Source: an uncultured Bacilli bacterium (GTDB taxonomy: Bacteria > Bacillota_I > Bacilli_A > RF39 > UBA660). Taken from it: a stretch of DNA of 11,180 nucleotides. The translations under genes and the position numbers were made by a program. Shown in pieces: positions 5,381-11,180 of this stretch (its first letter is position 1; each line of letters starts with the position of its first letter). The notes beneath the pieces were generated by a model. It was given only the letters and a program-made list of their open reading frames with translations. It did not search any database and was not told the DNA's origin. Where the stretch lies: the NCBI GenBank assembly GCA_944351315.1, contig CALVPL010000060.1:1-11180 (forward strand). The letters are read 5' to 3'.

Positions 5381-6907
5381 ATGAAAATTCAAGATAAAAT
5401 TCTTTTAAGTGTCGTTACTGTATGTATGATCATCCTTTTTGTTTGTGTAGGTTTTTCTAAACAAAATTCTACACCTAAAAATGTTTATCAAGTTTATTTA
5501 GATGGAGAAAAACTTGGATTGATTGCTGACAAAGAGGAACTTTTAAATTTGATCGATGAAGAACAACAAGATATTAAAGATACTTATCATGTTGATCAAG
5601 TTTATCCACCTAATGGATTTAATATTTTAGAATATGTTACTTATGATGAAAATATTTCATCTGCAAATGATATATACGATAAAATAAAAGAGAAAAGTGA
5701 TTTTACAATCGAAGGATATTTAGTTACTATTACTTCTCCAGCGACTGAAAATGAAGAAGAAAAAGTTACTCAAATTTCGGTTTTAGATGATGACATTTAT
5801 TATGAAGCGGAACATAAATTTATTACTACTTTTGTAGATGAAGAAGATTACAATGCTTATATCACGAATTCTCAAGAAGAAATAACCGATGTTGGTTCTA
5901 TTATTAAACATATGGAATTTGAAGAAACGGTTACTATTAAACAAGCTTATATATCTGTTAATGATAAAATTTTTACGGATGCTGATGATTTAACTCAATA
6001 TTTGTTATATGGTACAACTGAACCTATTCAAAGTTATATTGTGCAAAAAGGTGATACTTTAGCTTCTATTGCTGAGGCAAGTAAATTAAATGTTCGAGAG
6101 TTATTAATTGCTAATCCAAAATATCGTGGTGAAAATGCTGTTTTAGCGATCGGTGATAGTTTATCAAATGGAGTTATTAATCCTATTTTGACTTTATATC
6201 AAGAGGTTCGTGTTACTGAAGATGTAGAGCAGGCTTTTACTAAAACAACTGTAGTTGATGATTCTATGAAAAGAGGATCTAGTAAGGTTACTCAAGCCGG
6301 TGTAACAGGATTAGAAAGAATTACCCAAGAGGTTCGTATAATTAATGGTGAACGTGCACAAGATGCAACGGTTATTAGCAGTGTTACTATAAGAGAATCT
6401 GTTGATGAAATCACGGCAGTTGGTCCTTCTTATAGTGGCTGGGTTAGTCCTTCTCATGGCGATTATATTGAAACAGGAATGTCTTGGTCTTGGCCGACTC
6501 TTACTCCATATATTATTACAACCGATTATGAGTGGCGATGGGGAGAATTTCACAATGCTCTAGATATTTCTGGACCTGGTTTTAATTCACCAATTTATGC
6601 AGCTCAAGATGGTACTGTCGTTGAAACAAATACTTCTTGTGCAAACTATGGATGGTATGGCAGTATGTGTGGAATGAGCTATGGTAATTATATTATCGTT
6701 CAACATTCTAATAATTTGTATACAATGTATGCCCATTTAACTACTCGTTTGGAAGTTTCACCTGGTGATCGAGTTACAAAAGGTCAGCTTGTTGGTCATA
6801 TGGGTAGTAGCGGTTCTTCAACCGGACCACATTTACATTTCGGATTGTCGCAGGGTTCACCAATGCAAGGTGGAAAATGGTATAATCCTTGGAGTCTATA
6901 TCGATGA
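5381..6907 (+). CDS. Membrane-anchored LysM-G5-M23 peptidoglycan endopeptidase
   Basis: This is a cell-surface zinc metallopeptidase that should cleave peptide cross-links in peptidoglycan. The 508-residue product has an N-terminal membrane segment (about 6-26) without a lipobox, so it is probably an uncleaved anchor. Next come a region of VYLDGEKLG-type strands (about 35-210), a LysM domain (about 218-263, YIVQKGDTLASIA), a G5 domain (about 273-348, ending ITAVG) and an M23/LytM domain (about 368-508). Zinc ligands are His391 and Asp395 (HNALD) and His486; catalytic His452 (MYAHL) and His484 (GPHLHFG) are present, so it should be active. The ATG at 5381 has AAAGGAG upstream. Its stop overlaps the walJ start (ATGA), so the two are translationally coupled. 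It occupies the place where Bacillus subtilis has walRK-HI. Family call certain; bond specificity unknown. Confidence 0.95.
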   Translation: MKIQDKILLSVVTVCMIILFVCVGFSKQNSTPKNVYQVYLDGEKLGLIADKEELLNLIDEEQQDIKDTYHVDQVYPPNGFNILEYVTYDENISSANDIYDKIKEKSDFTIEGYLVTITSPATENEEEKVTQISVLDDDIYYEAEHKFITTFVDEEDYNAYITNSQEEITDVGSIIKHMEFEETVTIKQAYISVNDKIFTDADDLTQYLLYGTTEPIQSYIVQKGDTLASIAEASKLNVRELLIANPKYRGENAVLAIGDSLSNGVINPILTLYQEVRVTEDVEQAFTKTTVVDDSMKRGSSKVTQAGVTGLERITQEVRIINGERAQDATVISSVTIRESVDEITAVGPSYSGWVSPSHGDYIETGMSWSWPTLTPYIITTDYEWRWGEFHNALDISGPGFNSPIYAAQDGTVVETNTSCANYGWYGSMCGMSYGNYIIVQHSNNLYTMYAHLTTRLEVSPGDRVTKGQLVGHMGSSGSSTGPHLHFGLSQGSPMQGGKWYNPWSLYR

Positions 6908-7686
6908 GAGCAATTGTTTTGGCCAGTGGAAGTGAGGGAAATAGCACCTTCTTTTCTTCTGGAAATGTTCGAATTTTAATTGATATAGGGAAGAATGCTA
7001 AATATATTAAAGAAAAGATTTTGGAAATTGGTGAAAATCCAGAATCCATTCAAGCTATTTTGATTAGTCATACTCACGATGATCATGTCAGTGCTTTAAA
7101 AGTATTTTTGAAAAAATTTCATCCTCAAGTTTTTGTTACGGAAAAAATGTTTTATGATTTAGATTTTTTAAAAGATTATGAAAATGTAGTAATCTATGAT
7201 GAGGATTTTTATATCGGAAATATTTCCGTGAAAACAATTCGAACAAGTCATGATGTAACTGATTCTAGAAACTTTATTTTATCGGATGGAGAAAGTTCTT
7301 TAGTTTATTTGACAGATACGGGTTATTTAAACCGAAAATATTTTTCGGTTTTAAAAGATAAAACTTATTATTTATTCGAAAGCAATCATGATATTGAAAT
7401 GCTGATGGATGGACCTTATCCCAAATGGCTTAAGCAACGTGTCTTGGGAACATTAGGTCATTTATCCAATAAAGATAGCAGCTTTTATTTGACAAAATTA
7501 GTTGGTGAAAATACTAAAAAAATTGTTTTGATGCATTTATCTAAACATAATAATACTGAAAAAAAGGCTTTAGAAACTTTTTTTCAAACTTTTAAAGAAT
7601 ATGAATTGAATTTTTCAGATGTTGTGTGTGCTAAACAAAATGAAATAACGAAGGTGTGCGATGATAAAGATTTTGTGTGTCGGTAA
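6904..7686 (+). CDS. walJ: WalJ/YycJ-type metallo-beta-lactamase-fold hydrolase
   Basis: WalJ (YycJ) is a metallo-beta-lactamase-fold protein, reported to be a DNA exonuclease and linked to coordination of division with replication. The 260-residue product opens MRAIVLASGSEGNS, a hallmark of this group. Metal-binding motifs are HTHDDH (56-61), TSHD with His116, LTDTG with Asp138, ESNHD (159-163), GHLSN (185-189) and LMHLSKHNN with His211. The ATG at 6904 shares ATGA with the stop of the M23 gene; GGAG (6891-6894) lies nine bases upstream inside that gene. A TTG at 6889 in frame is less likely because the WalJ signature begins at 6904. Its 3' end overlaps rlmH by 26 bases. In Bacillus subtilis the gene lies at the end of the walRKHI operon; no WalR or WalK is seen here. 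Confidence 0.94.
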   Translation: MRAIVLASGSEGNSTFFSSGNVRILIDIGKNAKYIKEKILEIGENPESIQAILISHTHDDHVSALKVFLKKFHPQVFVTEKMFYDLDFLKDYENVVIYDEDFYIGNISVKTIRTSHDVTDSRNFILSDGESSLVYLTDTGYLNRKYFSVLKDKTYYLFESNHDIEMLMDGPYPKWLKQRVLGTLGHLSNKDSSFYLTKLVGENTKKIVLMHLSKHNNTEKKALETFFQTFKEYELNFSDVVCAKQNEITKVCDDKDFVCR

Positions 7687-8098
7687 AATAAAAGAAAATT
7701 ATTTAAAAGAAATGATTGAAGATTATGAAAAAAGAATTTCTAAATATCATAAAATAGAAATTATTGAAGTTAAAGATGAAGATCATTTAGAAAAAGAACG
7801 TGATCATTTACTGCCTTTTATTTCTCCTCGGGATTATGTTATTACTTTAGAAATTTTAGGAAAAACAATGACTAGTGAAGAGTTGGCCGAAAAAATCGAT
7901 GAACTTTTTTTGACACATTCAACTATAACATTTGTTATTGGAAGTTCTTTAGGATTGCATGAAGATATTAAAAAACGAGCAAATTTAGCTTTATCTTTTT
8001 CTAAATTTACTTTTCCACATGGTTTATTTCGAGGGATTTTATTAGAACAGATTTATCGTAGTTTTAAAATTTTAAATAATGAAAGTTATCATAAATAA
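7661..8098 (+). CDS. rlmH: 23S rRNA (pseudouridine-1915-N3) methyltransferase RlmH
   Basis: RlmH uses S-adenosylmethionine to methylate N3 of pseudouridine 1915 in helix 69 of 23S rRNA on assembled ribosomes. It is a small SPOUT-fold dimer. The 145-residue product opens MIKILCVGKIKENYL, has the SAM-binding knot with FVIGSSLGL (91-99) and ends with LSFSKFTFPHGLFRGILLEQIYRSFKILNNESYHK-type sequence (111-145), whose final Tyr-His-Lys tail is important for activity. It is shorter than the usual 155-160 because the variable charged loop after residue 38 is trimmed. AAGGTG (7651-7656) sets the ATG at 7661, inside walJ. This tandem resembles the yycJ-to-yydA order of Bacillus subtilis. A terminator follows the stop. 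Confidence 0.97.
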   Translation: MIKILCVGKIKENYLKEMIEDYEKRISKYHKIEIIEVKDEDHLEKERDHLLPFISPRDYVITLEILGKTMTSEELAEKIDELFLTHSTITFVIGSSLGLHEDIKKRANLALSFSKFTFPHGLFRGILLEQIYRSFKILNNESYHK

Positions 8099-8125
8099 AA
8101 GATGAGTTTATACTTCGTCTTTTTT
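8098..8125 (+). terminator. Terminator of the M23-walJ-rlmH operon
   Basis: AAAGATGAG (8098-8106) can pair with the 3' arm CTTCGTCTTT (8113-8122) with one T-G and one further imperfect position, around a loop near 8107-8112. The 3' arm runs into a T-run (8120-8125). It begins at the last base of the rlmH stop. Confidence 0.7.
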
Positions 8126-8191
8126 CTTTTTCTAATAAATTAAAATTTTTGAAAAAAGTTTTACAAAATAATACTTCTTTAAGTATCTGTA

Positions 8192-8200
8192 TGGTATTAT
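8192..8200 (+). promoter_or_regulatory. Weak promoter candidate for ung
   Basis: TGG followed by TATTAT (8195-8200; five of six) could act as an extended -10, but no good -35 lies 16-18 bases upstream. A small hairpin, ATACTT-CTTT-AAGTAT (8171-8186), precedes it. The rest of 8124-8289 is AT-rich with no gene that I can support. Confidence 0.3.
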
Positions 8201-8289
8201 ATATTTATATTAAATTATTAAGTTAGAAATAAAAAAAGAATTTCTTGATGTTTTTGTTGAAACTTTAAAATGATTTAGAAAAGTGAGTG

Positions 8290-8961
8290 ATGAATGTGAT
8301 TGGAAATGATTGGGATGAAAAATTAAAAATTGTTTGGGAAAGTCCGGGATTTCATAAATTTATGAATGTTGTCGATCATGAGTATGCAACTAAAACTATT
8401 TTTCCACCTCATGATCATATTTTTGAAGCTTTAAAACTTACTCCATATAATAATGTAAAAGTTGTTATTATGGGTCAAGATCCGTATCATGGTGAAGGGG
8501 AAGCTCATGGACTTTCCTTTTCGGTTCAAAAAGGTGTAAAGGTTCCGCCATCTTTACAAAATATTTATAAAGAACTTTACGATGATTTAGGAATTCCTCC
8601 TAGAAATGATGGGGATTTGACCGGCTGGGCTAAAGAGGGAGTTTTGCTTTTAAATGCCGTTTTAACTGTTGTTAAAGATACACCTGCTTCTCATCGTAAA
8701 CTTGGTTGGGAATTATTTACAGATTACATTATTAAGTTAGTAAATCAAAAAGAGACACCAGTTGTTTTTATTTTGTGGGGCAATTTTGCTAAAGAAAAAG
8801 CTAAGTATATTACGAATCCAATTCATCATATTATTACTTCACCACATCCAAGTCCTTTTTCAGCAAGATATGGTTTTTTTGGAAGTAAGCCTTTTTCTAA
8901 AACAAATGAATTTTTAAAAAATGCTGGTTTGAAAGAAATTGATTGGAGTCGAAAAGAATAA
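8290..8961 (+). CDS. ung: Uracil-DNA glycosylase (family 1)
   Basis: Ung removes uracil from DNA, starting base-excision repair. The product has 223 residues from the ATG at 8290, the usual length. Visible are the catalytic water-activating motif GQDPYHG (62-68, Asp64), GLSFSV (74-79), VPPSLQNIYKEL (85-96), WAKEGVLLLNAVLTV (113-127, uracil-recognition Asn122), FILWG (160-164) and the DNA-binding motif HPSPFSA (186-192, His186). The end, IDWS, matches the Bacillus subtilis protein as I recall it. Start choice is uncertain: a GTG at 8287 directly precedes the ATG, and the only binding-site-like sequence is AAGTGAG (8281-8287), a weak match. It forms its own transcription unit between two terminators. 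All key residues are present, so it should be active. Confidence 0.96.
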   Translation: MNVIGNDWDEKLKIVWESPGFHKFMNVVDHEYATKTIFPPHDHIFEALKLTPYNNVKVVIMGQDPYHGEGEAHGLSFSVQKGVKVPPSLQNIYKELYDDLGIPPRNDGDLTGWAKEGVLLLNAVLTVVKDTPASHRKLGWELFTDYIIKLVNQKETPVVFILWGNFAKEKAKYITNPIHHIITSPHPSPFSARYGFFGSKPFSKTNEFLKNAGLKEIDWSRKE

Positions 8962-8988
8962 GATAATTTGTCAAGAATTGTCTTTTTT
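8961..8988 (+). terminator. Terminator of ung
   Basis: GATAATT (8962-8968), loop TGTCAAG and AATTGTC (8976-8982) form a 7-bp stem with one T-G pair, followed by six T residues (8983-8988). It starts directly after the ung stop codon. Confidence 0.75.
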
Positions 8989-9019
8989 AAAATTCTAAGA
9001 ACCTGCCTTATATTCTTTG

Positions 9020-9028
9020 TGTTATACT
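9020..9028 (+). promoter_or_regulatory. Extended -10 promoter of the P-type ATPase gene
   Basis: TGT followed by TATACT (9023-9028; five of six) is a good extended -10. No convincing -35 is found 16-18 bases upstream. Transcription would start near 9035, almost at the ribosome binding site. The same TGTTATACT string stands upstream of rplI (2611-2619). Confidence 0.5.
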
Positions 9029-9032
9029 TGAG

Positions 9033-9048
9033 TTGGTGATGGGTGTTG
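9033..9048 (+). promoter_or_regulatory. Ribosome binding site and TTG start of the P-type ATPase
   Basis: GGTGA (9035-9039) stands six bases before TTG (9046-9048) but only three before the in-frame GTG (9043-9045). The spacing favours TTG. The frame is closed upstream by TGA at 9037-9039, so no ATG start is available. Confidence 0.6.
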
Positions 9049-11180
9049 AATTTTTATCGAGAAAAAACAGAAAAAGTTTTAAACTATTTTCAAACTTCGA
9101 AAACTGGTCTTACAAAAAGTGAAGCAAAAAGACGTTTAGAAAAATATGGCGAAAATATAATTGAAGGGAAAAAAAGAAGAAGTAAATTCCAAATTTTTTT
9201 AAGTCAATTCAAAAATTTTATGGTAATTTTACTATTAGTTGTGGGTATTTTATCTTTTTTCTATGCGCTTTTTGAAACACATGATTATTTAGATTCTATT
9301 GTTATTTTAGGAACTACTTTTGTCAATATTTTCATGGGGTATTTACAAGAAGATAAAGCTGAAGATGCCGTTGAAAAATTAAAACGTTATAGTATTACAA
9401 AAGTTCAAGTTTATCGTGATGGTCAAATTGAAGAAGTTTCATCAACTCATTTAGTTGTCGGGGATGTTATTGTTTTAGAAGCTGGAGATAATGTACCTGC
9501 TGATGCTAGGATTCTTGAAAGTTATTTTGCTAAAGCCGATGAATCTGTTTTAACTGGAGAAAGTAATTCTGTTTCAAAAAATGATGAAATTATTTCTAAA
9601 GATGTTTCTTTACATGAAAGAAGTAATATGGTTTATGCGGGAACTAATTTAGTGTCTGGGAAAGTTGTTGCGGTTGTTGTCGCGACTTCTATGAAAACTG
9701 AAATTGGTAAAATTGCTAAAGCGATTAATACGAGTGATGAGCCTGTAACTTCTTTACAAGTGAAAGTAAAAAAAGTAAGTACTTTTATTTCTATGGTGGC
9801 TATTTTTCTTGTTTTATTTGTTTTGATTTTTAGTCTTATTAAAGATTATGATGTTTTAACTGTTATTATTCTTTGTATTTCAATGATTGTCGCATCTGTT
9901 CCAGAGTGTTTACCTATTGCAATTACTTCTACTTTAATGATCGGAGTTAAAGCAATGGCGAAGAAGAAAACCGTTGTTCGTAATATGGCTGCTATTGAAA
10001 CACTTGGGGCAACTGAAATTATTTGTACAGATAAAACGGGAACTCTTACCATGAATCAAATGGAAGTTGTTAAAGGATATATAAATGGTCAAATTTGTTT
10101 ATTAGAAGATATTTCAATTCAAAAAAATGATGAAATCACTTCTATTTTAGCTCTTTGTAATACGGCTCTTAAAGATAAAAAGGGAAGGTATGTTGGAGAT
10201 GCTGTAGATGTAGCTTTATTAAATTTTTTGGAAGATAAAAAGATTTCTATTGAAGGGGTAAAAAAACATTTTCAAAAAATTGTTGAAATTCCTTTTGATT
10301 CAGATCGTAAAATGATGAGTTTTGTTTATCAAAAAAATGATCAAAATAATTTATTTAGTAAAGGAAGTTTAGAAGCTATTTTAAGTCGTTGTAGTTCTCT
10401 TTTGGAAAATGGAAAAGTTAAAAAGATTACGAAGGAAGATAAAGAGAAAATTTTGAAAATTGAAGAAGATATGTCTTTAGAAGCATTAAAAGTTCTTGCT
10501 TTAGCATATAAAGAAAATCTTCCTACTTATCAAGATGAAGAAAAATATTTACAAGAAGAAAATGATCATTTGATTTTTGTAGGACTTTTAGCTATGAAAG
10601 ATCCTGCTAGAAAAGATGTTAAAGAAGCTATTTTAAAATGTAAGAGTGCTAAGATAAGACCTATTATGATTACAGGAGATAGCTTAGATACAGCTTTAGC
10701 AATTGCTCGGGAAGTTGGTATTATAGAAGAAGGGGAAAAAGGTATTTTAGGTAGTGAACTAGATAAGATGACACCTAAAGAATTAAAAAAATGTGTGAAT
10801 GAATACAATGTTTTTGCCAGAGTTTCTCCAGATCATAAATATTTGTTAGTCGATGCTTTAGAACGACAAGGAAAAGTTGTGGCGATGACTGGCGACGGGG
10901 TAAATGATGCACCAGCTTTAGAGCTTGCTAATGTCGGTATTGGAATGGGTGCGAGTGGAACAGATGTAACGAAGAGTGTTTCGGATATTTTACTACTTGA
11001 TGATAGTTTTTCTACCATTGTTACCGCGGTTGATGAAGGCCGAAGAATCTATGATAATGTTATTTCTAATGTTTTATATAATTTATCTAGTAATTTTACA
11101 GAAATCGTTTTAATTATTTTGGGAATGTTTTTAAATAATCAAATTATTTTGGCTTTACATGTTTTGTATATTGATTTAGT
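9046..11180 (+). CDS. P2A-type cation-transporting ATPase, probably calcium; 3' end cut off by window edge
   Basis: This is a membrane ion pump that cycles through a phospho-aspartate, probably exporting Ca2+. 711 codons are visible; the last transmembrane helices lie past the edge. Visible are a cation-ATPase N-terminal domain (GLTKSEAKRRLEKYGEN), the first membrane pair (about 47-100), actuator motif TGES (170-173), the M3-M4 pair with PECLP (286-290), phosphorylation site DKTGT (Asp329), nucleotide-binding KGS (439-441), TGDS (from 543), hinge TGDGVNDAP (from 615) and M5 with SSNFTE (681-686). Glu287, Asn683 and Glu686 align with SERCA Glu309, Asn768 and Glu771, which bind calcium. The usual Gly of PEGLP is Cys288. 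I chose the TTG at 9046 because GGTGA lies six bases upstream; a GTG at 9043 is the alternative and a stop in frame lies at 9037. Subfamily likely, substrate inferred. Confidence 0.92.
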   Translation, partial: MNFYREKTEKVLNYFQTSKTGLTKSEAKRRLEKYGENIIEGKKRRSKFQIFLSQFKNFMVILLLVVGILSFFYALFETHDYLDSIVILGTTFVNIFMGYLQEDKAEDAVEKLKRYSITKVQVYRDGQIEEVSSTHLVVGDVIVLEAGDNVPADARILESYFAKADESVLTGESNSVSKNDEIISKDVSLHERSNMVYAGTNLVSGKVVAVVVATSMKTEIGKIAKAINTSDEPVTSLQVKVKKVSTFISMVAIFLVLFVLIFSLIKDYDVLTVIILCISMIVASVPECLPIAITSTLMIGVKAMAKKKTVVRNMAAIETLGATEIICTDKTGTLTMNQMEVVKGYINGQICLLEDISIQKNDEITSILALCNTALKDKKGRYVGDAVDVALLNFLEDKKISIEGVKKHFQKIVEIPFDSDRKMMSFVYQKNDQNNLFSKGSLEAILSRCSSLLENGKVKKITKEDKEKILKIEEDMSLEALKVLALAYKENLPTYQDEEKYLQEENDHLIFVGLLAMKDPARKDVKEAILKCKSAKIRPIMITGDSLDTALAIAREVGIIEEGEKGILGSELDKMTPKELKKCVNEYNVFARVSPDHKYLLVDALERQGKVVAMTGDGVNDAPALELANVGIGMGASGTDVTKSVSDILLLDDSFSTIVTAVDEGRRIYDNVISNVLYNLSSNFTEIVLIILGMFLNNQIILALHVLYIDL

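Noticed and set aside
6905..6907. Possible use of TGA as tryptophan (Mycoplasma-type code) because of the AT-rich Bacillota/Mollicutes-like gene set
   Set aside because: TGA ends the M23 domain at its natural C-terminus and walJ starts within it; tryptophan is encoded by TGG throughout.
7484..7935. Perfect TTGACA strings inside walJ (near 7489) and rlmH (near 7909) as internal promoters
   Set aside because: The hexamers 17 bases downstream match the -10 consensus in only three or four positions, and both lie in coding sequence of compact operons.
8124..8289. Small RNA or short peptide gene in the rlmH-ung gap
   Set aside because: Only short AT-rich inverted repeats and a weak promoter candidate are seen; no frame with a binding site and no second terminator.
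8969..8974. Minus-strand TTGACA inside the ung terminator as an antisense promoter
   Set aside because: No -10-like sequence 16-18 bases downstream on that strand.
9846..11018. Three antisense open frames in the P-type ATPase region
   Set aside because: The plus-strand frame is continuous and carries every P-type ATPase motif; the others are shadows.
1..11180. CRISPR array, insertion sequence, tRNA/rRNA gene or defence cluster
   Set aside because: No regularly spaced repeats, transposase motifs, tRNA-like cloverleaf or rRNA segments were seen on reading both strands; the gene set is core and continuous.

Overview
The window is a compact, strongly AT-rich stretch of a Gram-positive chromosome. 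Gene content and order (rpsF-ssb-rpsR, rplI-dnaB, walJ-rlmH, all near one another as in Bacillota), strong AAGGAGG-type ribosome binding sites and consensus-like sigma-A promoters point to the phylum Bacillota. By gene style it looks like a gut-type Bacilli/Erysipelotrichia or RF39-like lineage, or a related clostridial group; this placement is inference. TGG is used for Trp and TGA acts as a stop (M23 gene), so the code is the standard bacterial one and not that of Mycoplasma.

Layout. (1) 1-1436, minus strand: a small DUF4358-type lipoprotein followed by an MBOAT membrane O-acyltransferase that runs off the left edge. The two are separated by an intrinsic terminator-like hairpin that directly abuts the MBOAT ribosome binding site. 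(2) 1474-2611, plus strand: promoter, structured leader, rpsF-ssb-rpsR, terminator. (3) 2590-5345: promoter(s), rplI, dnaB and an unrecognised 271-codon gene, then a terminator. (4) 5327-8123: a promoter embedded in the preceding terminator, then a membrane-anchored LysM-G5-M23 peptidoglycan hydrolase, walJ (yycJ) and rlmH, tightly overlapped, then a terminator. (5) 8290-8988: ung, then a terminator. (6) 9046-11180: a P2A-type (calcium-like) cation-transporting ATPase, cut by the right edge.

How the genes work together. Regions 2 and 3 serve ribosome assembly (S6, S18, L9) and replication (SSB, DnaB). Region 4 joins cell-wall cleavage (M23) with WalJ and the rRNA methyltransferase RlmH. In Bacillus subtilis walJ follows walRK-HI; here the M23 gene holds that upstream position and no WalR/WalK lies in the window. 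Region 1 is a probable cell-envelope acylation module whose partner genes would lie beyond position 1.

The window is mostly core housekeeping DNA and I see no clear undescribed defence or mobile system. The points most worth a second look are a possible SD-sequestering switch in the rpsF leader, the attenuator-like hairpin before the MBOAT gene, promoters nested inside terminators, and the unrecognised gene at 4499-5314. No gene-free stretch exceeds 300 bases; the longest are 1389-1576 (promoters and leader) and 8124-8289 (only a weak promoter candidate).
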